A stretch of DNA of 30,489 nt from an uncultured bacterium (GCA_937906635.1 CALCYP010000114.1:1-30489), one strand, 5' to 3'; positions 18,685 through 29,792 are shown, counted from the stretch's first letter. The notes: generated from the letters alone by a model not told the origin. Numbers and translations: made by a program.

Positions 18685-21147
18685 CTATTTTTTCTTTTTT
18701 AATTTTGCTTCTATTTTTGCCACTTCCAATGTCGTCTTGATTACTGTATCTGGATTCAAACTCATTGATTGAATTCCGCATTCTACAAGGAATTTTGCAA
18801 ACTCTGGGAAATCTGATGGAGCTTGACCACAAATTCAGACATATTTTTTCTTTTTATTTGCTACTTTAATCACTCTTTCCACCAATTTTTTCACTGCTAA
18901 ATCTTTTTCATCATAAACATCAGCTACCAATTCCGAATCTCTATCTACTCACAATGTAAGTTGAGTTAAATCATTTGATCAAATACTAAATCAATCAAAA
19001 ATATCCAAGAACTCCTCTGCTAAAATTACATTTGATGGAATTTCACACATTCACATCACTTTCAATCAATTTTTGTGCTGTTTTAATCCAAATTCTCACA
19101 TAGTCTTAATTACTTTTTTAGCTTCTTCTAAGGTTCTTGGAAATGGAATCATTATATCCAAATTATCCAATCACATCTCTTCTCTAACTTTTAATACAGC
19201 TTTACATTCCAATCCAAATGCTTCTTTATATTTTTCAGAATAATATCTAGATGCTCATCTTCGTCAAATCATTGGATTATCTTCTTTTGGTTCAAACTGT
19301 GCTCATCATATCAAATTAGCATATTCATTTGATTTGAAATCAGATAATCTAAGTATAACTCTTTTTGGATAAAAAGCAGCTGCAATTGTAGATACTCATT
19401 CTGCTAATTTATCAATAAAATAATCAGCTTTATTTTTGTATCAAACCGTCAAATCTACAATTTGTTTTCTCACACTTTCATCTTTTACTTGATCAAAATG
19501 TAATAATGCCAGTGGATGTACTTTAATGTAAGAATTGATAATAAACTCCTCTCTTGCCAATCCAACACCATCATTTGGAATAAAGCTCTCTTCAAATGCT
19601 TGGTCTGGAGATCATACATTCATAGTAATATGAGTTTTAGTTTTTGGCATTTTATCAATATTGATTTCGTTTACTTTAAATGGCAATTTACCTTTATAGA
19701 CAATTCCATCACTTCCACTACTACAATCTACTGTAATATCCTGTCATTGTGCAATTTTTTCTGTTCCATCATTAGTTCACACGACACAAGGAATTCATAA
19801 TTCACGAGAAATGATGGCTGCATGACAAGTCCTTCCTCCTCTATTTGTTACAATTGCAGAAGCAATTTTCATAATCGGCTCCCAATCAGGATCTGTCATA
19901 TCAGTGACCAAAATTTCTCATTTTTTAAATTTACCAATATTTGAGACATCCTTAATTATGTTTGCTTTTCATGATCAAATTTTTTCTCAAACAGACTTTC
20001 ATTGAATCAAAATTTCTCATTTTTTCTCTAATTCATATGATTTCAAAATATTCATATTTGAATTTGAATGTACTGTCTCTGGTCTTGCTTGTACGATAAA
20101 TAGTTCTCATGTCTTACCATCTTTAGCCCATTCTGTATCCATAGGACAGAATTTTCATTTTTTCTTTGAATAATGATCTTCGATAATCAAAACTTGTCTC
20201 GCCAAATTTTCTACTTCATCATCAGTCAAAACTAATTTTTTTCTATCTTCCATTGGTACTTGTACATTTTTTGTCGGACTTTTCATATCTGATGAATAAA
20301 CCATTTTGATTGCTTTTTCTCATACTTTCCTTGAAAGGACTGCCTTTTTACCTTTTCTCAATGATGGTTTAAAAATATACCATTCATCTGGATTCACTGC
20401 TCATTGTACCACATTTTCTCCTAATCCATATGCTCAAGTAAGCAACACTGCATCTTTAAATCCAGACTCTGTATCAATAGAAAACATCACTCCGCTACAA
20501 GCCAAGTCAGATCTTACCATTTTTTGAACTGAAATGGACAATGCAATTGAAAAATGATCAAATTTTTTGTCTTGCCTATATGAAATTGCCCTATTTGTAA
20601 ACAACGAGGCAAAGCATCTTTTACAAGCATCTATCACATCTTCATAACCAAATATATTTAGATATGTATCTTGCTGCCCAGCAAAAGAAGCGTCTGGCAA
20701 ATCCTCTGCTGTCGCAGAACTTCTCACAGCTACATCCACATTTTTTCCATAAATCTTTTCCATTTTTTTATACGATTCAATAATTTCATTTCTCAATTCT
20801 ATAGGGAATTCCAATGATTTAATCAAAGATCTAACTTTACTTCATCTTTCAGCCAAATTATCCATATCAGAAGTATCCAAATCCGATAATATTTCCTTTA
20901 TTTTCTTGTCTGCTCATGTTTCTTTTAGTAAATAACGATAAGCATATGCCGTAACCGCAAATCCATTGGGAATATTAACTCATTTTGGGACTAAATTTCT
21001 GTACATCTCTCCTAAAGATGCATTTTTTCATCAAACCAAAGGAACATCCTCAATTCAAATTTCATCAAACCACAAAACGAATTTCTTTGATTTGTCAATT
21101 TTTTTACAATTTGTTTTTACATAACATTTTTTTTCTTTTTTTAACAT
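18685..21147 (-). CDS. ppsA: Phosphoenolpyruvate synthase
   Basis: Converts pyruvate, ATP and water to PEP, AMP and phosphate in the cytoplasm. The 820-aa length fits. The N-terminal ATP-grasp domain starts VLWFDEIGIEDVPLVGGKNASLGEM and holds AVRSSATAEDLPDASFAGQQ (about residues 120-140). The swivelling phosphohistidine domain has GGRTCHAAIISRELG with the catalytic His. The C-terminal PEP/pyruvate barrel has FIPNDGVGLAREEF, RRGASRYY and the signature GICGQAPSDFPEF with the catalytic Cys. The ATG at 21147 gives a 22-residue basic extension; no closer ATG is in frame. A 15-bp palindrome shared with the AMP phosphorylase gene precedes the start. The AMP made here is the substrate of AMP phosphorylase, a plausible link within this cluster (inference). 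Confidence 0.95.
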
Positions 21148-21170
21148 TTTTATTATTTTAATAATTAAAA
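21148..21170 (-). promoter_or_regulatory. Palindromic leader motif before ppsA
   Basis: TTTTAAT-T-ATTAAAA (21156-21170) lies 8 bases before the ATG, followed by TAATAAAA. The same block, with one substitution, stands directly before the AMP phosphorylase start. No Shine-Dalgarno site is visible, so the motif may be an operator or an A/U-rich ribosome entry signal. Confidence 0.5.
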
Positions 21171-21178
21171 GGGGATAA

Positions 21179-21260
21179 TTTGCTAATAGCTGGTAGCCAA
21201 TGGCTAATAGCTCAAGAGTTTTTATTATGGCTATTAGCAATTAGCTATCCGCTATCAGCT
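21179..21260. repeat. GCTAATAGC-type palindromic repeat, copy A
   Basis: An imperfect inverted repeat: left arm GCTAATAGCTGGTAGCCAAT, right arm GGCTATTAGCAATTAGC. It fills most of the gap between pyruvate kinase and PEP synthase. Related copies are at 22330, 25887 and 29793. Confidence 0.75.
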
Positions 21261-21281
21261 AAAATTTCGCTTTACGAAATT

Positions 21282-22289
21282 TTATATATACTTTTCCGCT
21301 TCACTAATAATCTTATTCATCACTTCAATGCATGAGATAGGATATTTTCACATCGAAGTCTCTCAAGATAACATAAGATAATCCGCTCATTGAGACACTG
21401 CATAGAATATATCAGATACCTCTGCTCTAGTCGGGAAATGATTTGTTATCATACTTTCAAGCATTTGTGTGGCTACAATTACTTTTTTTCATTTCCTTTT
21501 TGCTTTTCATATCATATTTATCTGATGAGATGGAATGGTCTCTACAGGGACTTCCGCACCTAAATCTCATCTGGCAACCATAATTGCATCAGCATTTCTG
21601 ATAATACCTGAGACGTTATCTATTCACTCTTGATTTTCTATTTTTGCAATTACTTTTAAGTGTGCTCATCAATTTTTATACAAAAATTCTTTCAATTCTT
21701 GTACATCTTCCTGTTTCCTAGTAAAGCTCAATGCCACATAAGACATATTATGATCAATTGCAAACAAAATATCTTCTTTATCTTTTTCTGTAAGTCATGG
21801 CAATTTGATAGGAATTCATGGGAGATTTACATGTCTTTTTGATGTAATTTCTGCCTCATTTTCAGCGATTCAAATAATATAATCTTTTCATTTTTTTGTC
21901 ACTCTAATATCCAAAAGTCATGATTCAATCCTAATTAAGCTTCAAATTTCCACATCCTTGATAATATGCGGATAATCTATGTACATAGTATCTTCATCTT
22001 TAACTAAATTTTGATCCACAACTATTTTTATCTCTTGTCATTTTTCATAATAAACTGGTTCGTTTAATTCTCATGTCCTAATTCAGGGTCATTTTGTATC
22101 CAATAAAAAAGCAAATCTATTTCCTACAGCGCGTTCCACTTCTCTCGCAGTAGACAAAACTGTAGTCATCCATTCATGACTTGCATGTGAACAATTAAAT
22201 CTCAATATTCTGACACCATTTTTGTACAGAGACATCAATCTCTCTTTTGATTGTGTCGCTGGTCATATTGTCGCTATAATCCCTGGCAT
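21282..22289 (-). CDS. pyk: Pyruvate kinase, short form lacking the C-terminal domain
   Basis: Transfers phosphate from PEP to ADP, giving pyruvate and ATP. Clear signatures are IIATIGPATQSKERL at the start, RFNCSHASHEW (usual RxNFSHG), LDTKGPGIRTGEL, the active-site VIAKIENQEGIDN with the catalytic Lys, IMVARGDLGAEVP and TQMLESMITN. The B domain is present (residues ~70-165). At 335 aa the protein stops after SGETSMGKYPISCIEVMNKI, the end of the barrel, so the ~130-residue C-terminal allosteric domain is absent. It should therefore lack fructose-bisphosphate or AMP control at the usual site. The start at 22289 is the first ATG; only the few residues usually before xIVATIGPA are missing. Opposite in direction of reaction to the neighbouring PEP synthase. 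Confidence 0.93.
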
Positions 22290-22329
22290 TACTCATAATT
22301 AAAATATAAATATAATTTAACAACAACTT

Positions 22330-22368
22330 CTCTACCATTAGCCATTAGCTATCAGCTATCAGCTAATA
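22330..22368. repeat. GCTAATAGC-type repeat, copy B (half element)
   Basis: TAGCCATTAGCTATCAGCTATCAGCTAAT forms a short tandem and half-palindrome. It supplies the stop codon of AMP phosphorylase (TAG at 22365-22363), so insertion of the repeat may have set the end of that gene. Confidence 0.6.
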
Positions 22369-23880
22369 TGTATAAAACGATTTTTCTTTCATAATTCTTT
22401 TTGCTTCATCAAGTTTATCAGTGTCCATCGCATAAAATATACAAAGAACATCTCATTTTTTAAATTTATCTCAAACTTTTTTATTTAAATAAATTCATGC
22501 TTCATTTATCAAAGGAGATCCCAATGTCCTACAAAGAGAATTTAAATCATGCATATTGATATTTTTTACTTTACCATCTTTTTCTGCTTTTATTTCATAT
22601 GAATATTTTCAAAGGACTAAATCTTCAGAATTAATATTTGGATTTTTTCCGTTTTGAGCTTTAATAATCTTTTGCATATATTTTCGAGCTTCTCAAGAAA
22701 CGAGCTGTCAATATGCTAATTTCTTTGCTTCTTCTCATTTAGCCATTCAAACATTTTCAATTATCTTTGAAGCAAGCAAAATTACTTTATTTTCCAAATC
22801 CATAGGTCTCAATGGGTGTTGTTGTAATACTCTAAGCACTTCTCTTACTTGTAATACTGCTCAAACTCCAGCTCAAATAGGTTGTTTTGCTTCTGTGATT
22901 ACTACACACATTTTCATTCAAAGTCATTTTCAAACTTCTTCAAACATTTTTTTCCATTCCAATGCTTCTTTCATTGTTTTTACTTTTGCTGTCGGTCACA
23001 TTGGAATATCAATCAATGAATGAGTGATTCACATAGCATATTTTTTAGCCATGATAGAACTGACTACTTTTGCCCTATCTTGAATTCCAAGTGGAGCTTC
23101 TACTTGGATTAATTTATCATCTGCCGGTGCAATATCCAAACTTCATCACCAAACTAAACAACAATTTATATCTTTAAGTAATTTTTCAATTCATTTCTTA
23201 TCAAAAGATATATCCATCAAAACATTTACACATTCTCATGTGGCTGCTGGCGATGTAATAGCTTTTGAAAAATTTTTTGGAAACCTAATTCCAAGTGATG
23301 CAATAAGTGGTACAGTAATCATTGTCGTTTCATTTCCAGAAACTCAACCGATACAATGTTTATCTGCCACTATCGCTCATTTTGGATGTCTCAACATAGA
23401 ACCACATTCAGCCATAGCTTTGGCTGTCAATGATATTTCTTTATTACTTGTCGGATAAAAAAAGCTACTGGCAACATAATAAGTCATCAGAGAATCTACT
23501 AACCTATTTTCTGAAATATCTTTTATGATTGCTTTAATTTCAGTTTCTGTGATTTTTTTTCATTGCATTTTCTTTTTTATCGCTTCTACAGCAGTATTAG
23601 ATCTCCTTGTATATTTTATTTTTACAATTTGATCATTCTCTAATGGAAAATTATCGACCACATCTTTAAAAACTCAAACATATCAAGGTCTAACTAATTT
23701 TTTGGTAGTATCTAAGTTTACCACTATAGTATTTTTACCACAAGAAAGTTCTACTTTGTCATAAGGACTTAATCAGTATTCTACAGCATCAATTTCGTTT
23801 AATACCACAATCTGTGATTCTCAATCTTGAATATGTATTTTTTTTACTTTTACATCTAAAGAATTTTTTTGTTTTGTCAT
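22363..23880 (-). CDS. deoA: AMP phosphorylase
   Basis: Splits AMP with phosphate into adenine and ribose-1,5-bisphosphate, the first step of the archaeal-type AMP pathway that feeds RuBisCO. The 505-aa length and the ~90-residue N-terminal double-psi-barrel-like extension (MTKQKNSLDVKVKKI...RPGYVGVFKDV) are typical of AMP phosphorylases and absent from bacterial thymidine phosphorylases (about 440 aa). Phosphate- and ribose-binding motifs are DKHCIGGVSGNETT (about 173-186; archaeal form DKHSIGGVPGNRTT) and KAITSPAATGE. GITHSLIDIPMGPTAKV follows in the nucleoside-phosphorylase domain. Genes for the next two enzymes are upstream on the same strand. It lies 24 bp after an unknown acidic protein and carries the same palindromic leader as ppsA. 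Confidence 0.92.
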
Positions 23881-23903
23881 TTTTATTGTTTTAATAATTA
23901 AAA
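23881..23903 (-). promoter_or_regulatory. Palindromic leader motif before AMP phosphorylase
   Basis: TTTTAAT-T-ATTAAAA (23889-23903) followed by CAATAAAA directly precedes the ATG. Only one base differs from the block before ppsA. It fills the 24-bp gap after the upstream gene. Confidence 0.5.
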
Positions 23904-23904
23904 T

Positions 23905-24336
23905 TTATGCTGCATTTTTATAAGAGTTTACTAATGCTTTTCACAATTCATCTTTTATATTTATCCTATTAATATGTGTCTTATTATCCAAATTATCAAA
24001 AAGTTCCTTATCTCTCCCTGTGTTTCACTTCATAGGTTCAAAGACACTTCATTCTTCATCCTGCAAAAACTCAGGGAAATTTGCATGTATATATTCATTC
24101 GCCTCCACCTTTTGATCATCATTTAATTCATCTAAATAGTCCTTCAATCATAAATAATCTCCAGATTTCACTATTGTATCTATTTTAGTAAAATCAAAAT
24201 TTTCAATATTAACTGGTTCCATTTGGGATTCTTCACTATTAACAAAATCATCATATAAATCATCTCCAAATCATTCAAAATCATAACCTGAATTAACTAC
24301 ATCAATTTTTGATTCATTCATTTCATTATTTTTCAT
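23905..24336 (-). CDS. Unknown acidic protein between RuBisCO and AMP phosphorylase
   Basis: A 143-aa soluble, strongly acidic protein (MKNNEMNESKIDVVNSGYDFE...). I do not recognise a family. The first ~65 residues are Asp/Glu/Asn-rich and probably disordered. A helical middle follows (SGDYLGLKDYLDELNDDQK, VEANEYIHANFPEFLQDEEG), and a basic C-terminal segment (HINRINIKDELGKALVNSYKNAA). There is no membrane helix, signal peptide or Cys cluster. Codon use and TGA as Gly match the neighbours. It lies 102 bp after the RuBisCO stop and 24 bp before the AMP phosphorylase start, so it is probably cotranscribed with the latter. A regulatory or scaffolding role in the pathway is speculation from position. 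Confidence 0.7.
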
Positions 24337-24365
24337 AATTACTATATATAAGTTATAAAAATTTT

Positions 24366-24436
24366 AGTCATCGGTCTACTGTCTTCAGCCTACAGCGATC
24401 AAGAACTTGTGACTGTAGACTGCCGACCAGGGACTA
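24366..24436. repeat. Imperfect inverted repeat after the RuBisCO gene
   Basis: TCGGTCTACTGTC...CTACAG pairs with CTGTAG...GACTGCCGA across a ~20-nt centre. It is G+C-richer than the flanks and may act as a weak terminator or 3'-end stabiliser. It has no T run. Confidence 0.55.
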
Positions 24437-24438
24437 AT

Positions 24439-25860
24439 CTATTTCTTTTCAAAATATTCAATTGCTCTAGCAAGTTCTTTGTGATCTTTGGCATATTCAT
24501 GGATATCAATTCACTTTTGATATGCTTCGCACGACTGAACTAATGCTGTTGCTCCTGCTCTTGTTCCATCTGGATGTGCATGACAACCAGCTCACATGGT
24601 AGTAATAAAATCAGAATTTCACATCAAATCCATAAATGGTTTCAAAAGTACTGGGTTTAATCCTCACGAAACGATTGGACAACATTTTTTCATTCATCTC
24701 CAACTATCATCAATTAATATTTCCATATTTTTCTTGTCAATAGCATTTACTTCAAGCAAATCTTCATCCTGTGGAGGAATTTTTGTCCAAGACTGCTCAA
24801 AAGTATGTCACATCTCTGTGAAATATCTAATTTCTTTTGCAGCTGTCACATCTTCACCAGGAGTTCATGCCATTTTTCCTACTCAAGCAGTTCAAGTATG
24901 TATTCCACTTGCACCTGCTAATCTTGCAAATTTAGAAAGGACTAACACTGAATATCCAATTGGATTTTCTGGTCTAGTATATGCTCCATGTCCTGCTCTA
25001 TGAAAATGAATAAATACATCTGGATAGTGCCTTCTAAGTGTCTGGACAGCCATCCATCATGCTGTGGTTCAATCAATCAAGAAAGCATAACTTCCTGGCT
25101 CAAATCAGGCATTTCTAATTATTTCACATCTTTGAATCATTGTATCAAAATCTGCAGCAGACACATTGAATGAATGTACTTTTTTGTGTCATGTCTCTTT
25201 TACAGCTTTGTCCATAGCTTCTTTTACATGAGCTACCATCTTTTCATAAGGACAAAAATCTTGATCAGCTTGTGGCTCATCATTTTTTACAAAATCTCAT
25301 CATCAAACTCGGAAATCATAGCAAACCTCAGCATATTCTGCAGAGCTAAGTCACATCTTTGGTTTGATAATTGTACCAAGAATTGGTCTATTGTATACTC
25401 ATAAATATTTCCTCATATCATCCAATGTATAGCTTGGTCCATCATATTGCTCCAACATTACTGGTGGAAACCACACATCAATCAATTTCAATGCTGAAAT
25501 ATCTCACATTCACAAAATATTTCATGCGATATAGGTAAAAATATTTTGCACATTTCCATTTCTATCAAACAATCTCCATGGAAAAGCAATTTTTACAATA
25601 TTATCTTCCAAATTTACATCATAAACAAGAGCATTCAATAGCCTTGCATAAGGTGTCTCTGTCTTTACTGGGAAATTTGTACCAGTACTAGACTCGCTTG
25701 CCACTTCACAAGCTGCTTGTAAAATATTCCTCTTTGCAGATGGAACCAAATGGTAAGAAGCCAACATATAATCACCATTTGTAATTTTATCACCGAGATT
25801 TAGGTCAATATAAGCTCTCTGGTGAGGAGTTAAAGTTTGCATAAGTTCTTCAATTGTCAT
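24439..25860 (-). CDS. rbcL: Ribulose-1,5-bisphosphate carboxylase, form II/III
   Basis: Fixes CO2 onto ribulose-1,5-bisphosphate, giving two 3-phosphoglycerate. The 473-aa protein has all key residues: K166 and K168 (GTIIKPKMGL), the carbamylated K192 with D194-E195 (GGGDFVKNDEPQ), H287 (HFHRAGHGA), loop-6 K329 (GTAGVGKMAG), and the phosphate-binding SGGLNP and MGAGCHAHPDGT. SWRGMKKCCPIVSGG and the YQKGIDIHEYAK tail resemble the II/III forms of methanogens and candidate-phyla bacteria, not form I. No small-subunit gene is present, as expected. Gly186-188 are three successive TGA codons, so the standard code destroys the active site. In this context it acts in AMP salvage rather than the Calvin cycle, since no phosphoribulokinase is visible. 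A repeat and a terminator separate it from the isomerase gene. Confidence 0.96.
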
Positions 25861-25886
25861 GTTTGTTATATAATAATAAATAAAGA

Positions 25887-25979
25887 TTAGCTGGTTGCTA
25901 ATAGCTAATGGCTGATGGCTAATAGCAGAGGATTTTTTTATAGCTGCTATTAGCTATAGGCTTTAAGCTACCCGCTAAA
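25887..25979. repeat. GCTAATAGC-type palindromic repeat, copy C
   Basis: Left arm TTAGCTGGTTGCTAATAGCTAATGG, right arm TAGCTGCTATTAGCTATAGG...GCTACCCGCTAA. It occupies the upstream region of the RuBisCO gene, so its promoter must lie in or beside the repeat. TATTAT/TATAAC shortly before the start is the only -10-like sequence I see. Confidence 0.75.
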
Positions 25980-26013
25980 TCAATTATACTCCAAATTACC
26001 ATTTTTAGCAAAA

Positions 26014-26058
26014 AAAAATGAATTATAATCTCTATTTGAATTGCTATAATTCATTTTT
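26014..26058 (-). terminator. Rho-independent terminator after the isomerase gene
   Basis: A perfect 14-bp stem (26014-26027 with 26045-26058) with a 17-nt loop is followed on the minus strand by an unbroken T run (complement of 26010-26018). It separates the isomerase transcript from RuBisCO, which therefore needs its own promoter. Confidence 0.8.
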
Positions 26059-26132
26059 GTGATATAATATATATTCTGACCATTTCTCAATTAAATAATC
26101 ATCATCGTTTAAAAAGGATACCATTTTATAAA

Positions 26133-27050
26133 TTATTCCAGCATCCAAGGATAATGTTTTTTTACTTCTCTCATCAAATTTTCTGATCTAATTACACCAA
26201 ATTCGGTGACTATTCATGTAATACATTTGTGAGGGATCCTATCAAATGCAAAATTTACTATATCAAGTCAAGTTGGTGCCTCTGGCCACAATTCTTTTCC
26301 ACTTCTTGTTTCTATTCATACTTTATCCATAGTATCAACTTTCAATAAACTTCAAACCACATACAAAGGGACTCAAGAGTTCCATGCTGATAATCAAATT
26401 GAAAAACTTCAGATTTTATTTATCACCGTTCAATCGGGTTTTATACAATCTGATCATAAAAATATTTCTTTGATATCAACTGTATTTCACATAGTATTAT
26501 CCACAAAGAATCAAGCAGAATTATCTACAATCATTGTATCTGGTACTCATGCGGCCAACAAATCCATAGATGTTTTTCTTCACTGATACAATGGCCTCGT
26601 CTCTGTATTATATACATGAATTTTTTTTCAATCATTCCATGCTTTTACTAAAATATCTACTACTGATTTTGAATGACAATGAGTAAACACTATATCTCAT
26701 CCATGAATCAATTCTGCTCAGATTTGTGGTCTTATTCACTCCTCTCTTACAATCCATGATAAATATTCTCAAAAAGCATCAGCAATTTTATTTGCATCTG
26801 CTCATTCTTTCAATTTTGATTTTGCATATTTCATTGCATTACGAAGTAATGGTTCAGTTTCTCTAGCATCTATAAGCATCTGTGAACCCTCATTGAAAAA
26901 TTTTGATAATTCATCATGATTTTCAAACTTTCAATTACGAAGTTCCTGTTCCATTATTTTACAAGCCTCCCTTGCAATATTAGTTGCTCATTGAATTGTG
27001 ATAGTCTTAATATCATCCGCTACCCTCTTAATATTAGATAAATTTTTCAT
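26133..27050 (-). CDS. Ribose-1,5-bisphosphate isomerase (eIF2B-alpha-like)
   Basis: Converts ribose-1,5-bisphosphate to ribulose-1,5-bisphosphate, linking AMP phosphorylase to RuBisCO. The 305-aa protein belongs to the eIF2B alpha/beta/delta-like isomerase family. It has a helical N-terminus (IKRVADDIKTITIQGATNIAR), then the catalytic-domain motifs FTHCHSKSVVDIL (usual THCNS), VYNTETRPLYQGRK, MIVDNSAGFF (usual D-N-A/S) and LGSDCIKPDGTVINKIGS. These fit R15P isomerase or the related methylthioribose-1-phosphate isomerase and translation-factor subunits. The neighbouring RuBisCO and AMP phosphorylase decide for the former. It starts 25 bp after the P-type ATPase stop, so the two may be cotranscribed, and it ends at a strong terminator. 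TGA encodes many glycines, including GSD and KIG. Confidence 0.88.
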
Positions 27051-27075
27051 AATTTTGTTTTTTTAATATAAATAA

Positions 27076-29763
27076 TTATTGTAATATTTTTTTCTTTATA
27101 AATTTAATTTTCTTTATTTTATGCCAAATAACAGCTCAAATAATTCATATTCAAGTAATGATAAGCATCTCTAATAAATCAACTCATCTTAAAGCTACAC
27201 AATCAAAAATATTTGCCAAGAATGGTATATAAACTACCAATAACGTCAATCATATAGATGCAAACACCGCTGCGAACAACCATTTATTTGACAAAAATTT
27301 TACTCAATAATCTGCTCTAACTATAAATACAGCCAACATCTCCAATATTACTAACAAAAGCAATACTCATGTCCTTGCTATACTCATATCTCATACATTT
27401 ATCATGAAAAACGACAGACATCAAATAGTGACAAATATTGCAATCATCAAAATACTAATAATCATTTCTTTGTCCAATATTTTTGATCATTTCTTCCTTG
27501 GCTTACGTGTCATAATATCATCTGCCTTTGGATCTATTCACAATGCCAATGCTGGCAAAGAATCTGTAACCAAGTTTAACCAAAGAATTTGTATTGCCAA
27601 AAGAGGCGATGGCATACCGCATACACTAGCAATAAATATAATCAAGATCTCAGAGAAATTTGTAGAAAACATAAAATTTACAAATTTCTTAATATTATCA
27701 TATATTCATCTTCATTCTTGAATTGCATTTACTATTGTAGAAAAATTATCATCAAGCAAAATTAAATCACTCGCCTCTTTACTTACATCCGTACCAGTGA
27801 TTCACATGGCGACTCAAATATCTGCATGTTTCAAAGCTGGAGCATCATTTACTCAATCTCATGTCATAGCTACTACATTTCATTTTGCTTTCAATAGTTT
27901 TACCAATCTTTGTTTATGATTTGGACTAACTCTCGCAAAAATTGATACATCATTTAAAAGCTTTTTCACTTTTTCATCAGACATATTATCCAATTCTATT
28001 CATTCAATAGCCTTTCATGTCAATCATAATTCTGCTCAAATTGCACTAGCTGTCACCACATTGTCTCAAGTAATCATAATTACTCTAATTCATGCATCAT
28101 GACATTTTGCAATAGAATCTTTTACTTCTGGTCTTGGTGGATCAATCATTGCTTGAAGTCCAACAAATACTAAATTATTTTCATCCATATCAATTTTTTC
28201 TGTTTTTTTGTATGCAAATCACAGAACTCTCAATGCAGATTTTGCAAACTTTTCATTTTGTTCCAAAATTTTCTTTTTGTAAGCAGGTGTTATTTTTACT
28301 TCTTTTTCGTTAATCAGAATATGAGAACATCTATCAATAAGCATCTCTGGTGCTCATTTTGTAAACATCAAAAACTCTTTTCATCTTTGGCGAATCGTTG
28401 TCATTAATTTCCTTTCAGAATCAAATGTAATTTCATCAACCAATTTATACTCCGACTCCTCTTTTTGTCTATCTAATCATCATTTCAATGCACTAACTAA
28501 CAATGAAACTTCTGTAGGATCTCAAATGACATCTTTTCAACTTATTGCAGAATTATTACACAAAAGTCATATTTTCAAAAGTCTGGAAATCCCATGTTCA
28601 TGTTTTATTTCTTCATAATTTATTTTGTGTGCTTCATGCCCAAAATAACCAACTCATGACATATCAAAGATTTCTCCATCAACATATAGTTTTTTTACTG
28701 TCATCTCATTTTTGGTCAATGTTCATGTCTTATCTGTACAAATAACATTTACAGCTCACAATGTCTCTACACTTCCGAGTTTCCTCATTAATGCATTTTT
28801 TTTCACTAATCTCTTTACTCCGATAGAAAGTGCTATAGTGACGACAGCAGGCAATCATTCAGGTATAGCTGCTACTGCCAAAGCTATTGCGACAAACAAT
28901 CCTGATTTGAGCGACAATAACCACTCTTTCCAATTTCAAGTATCCAAAGCGCTTTTGAATAATTGCAATCATTCTCATGTAAATGCATCTACTAAAAATA
29001 TTATCACACATATAATCAAAATTATAATTCATAATTTTTTACTCAATGCATCCAAATCCTTTTGCAAATGTGTCTGTTTTTCTGGAGCTTCTTGGAGCAT
29101 TCATGCAATTTTTCCTATTTCAGAGTCCATTCACACATTTGTCACAATCGCAGACCCACGACCTTTCGTAATCTCAGTACCTGAAAATACCATATTGCAC
29201 TGATCTCACAATGGTACAATTTCATGAATTGTATCAATATTTTTTACTACTGGCACAGATTCTCATGTCAACACAGCTTCTGCCACTTCTACATTCATCG
29301 CCTGCACCAAACGAGCATCTGCTCAAATTTTATCTCATGCTTCAAAAATAATCAAATCTCAAACGACCAACTCCGATGAATCAATCAATTGTTCTTTTCA
29401 TCATCTGATTACTTTTGCTTTCAATGCTGACATTTTTTTCAATGATTCAATTGATTTTTCTGCATTATATTCTTGGACGAAACCAAGTATTGAATTCAAA
29501 ATTACAATTACTGCGATTACAATTGCATCTACCCATTCTCACATCAAAATAGAAATCACAATTGCAAACAGCAAAATCAAAATCAAAAAACTTTTGAATT
29601 GTTCAAGAAATATTTTCCATGGATTGATTTTATTTTTTGATTTAATCTCATTTTCTCAATATTTTTCTTTACTCTCCTGTACTCATTTTTCAGTCAATCC
29701 AGACTTTAAATTTGTAGAATAAAGTTTTTCTAAATCTTTTACATTTTGTTGGTAATTTAACAT
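27076..29763 (-). CDS. P-type cation-transporting ATPase, Ca2+ type (P2)
   Basis: An 895-aa membrane pump using ATP to move cations, most likely Ca2+ outward. Its domains run as in SERCA/PMR1-like P2 ATPases: N-terminal cation-ATPase domain (LEKLYSTNLKSGLTEKGVQ), helices 1-2, actuator with LTGESVPV, helix 4 with IPEGLPAVVTIAL, and phosphorylation site D344-KTGTLTKNE. The nucleotide domain (FTKGAPEMLI) is followed by MITGDN, the hinge TGDGVNDAPALKHADIGVAMG, and six C-terminal helices. Cation-site residues are visible in TM4 (PEG), TM5 (NFSEI) and TM6 (LWLNLVTDSLPA, NxxTD). The TM5 pattern and NLVTD favour Ca2+ over Na+/K+, but Mn2+ cannot be excluded. No metal-binding N-terminal domain, so not a copper pump. 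A GCTAATAGC repeat and tmRNA lie upstream. Confidence 0.93.
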
Positions 29764-29792
29764 TACAAATTTTTATGAAATAAAATTTTTTT

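Noticed and set aside
24596..25003. 135-aa plus-strand ORF
   Set aside because: Antisense shadow of the RuBisCO gene.
28712..29203. 163-aa plus-strand ORF
   Set aside because: Antisense shadow of the P-type ATPase gene, whose minus frame is intact under code 25.
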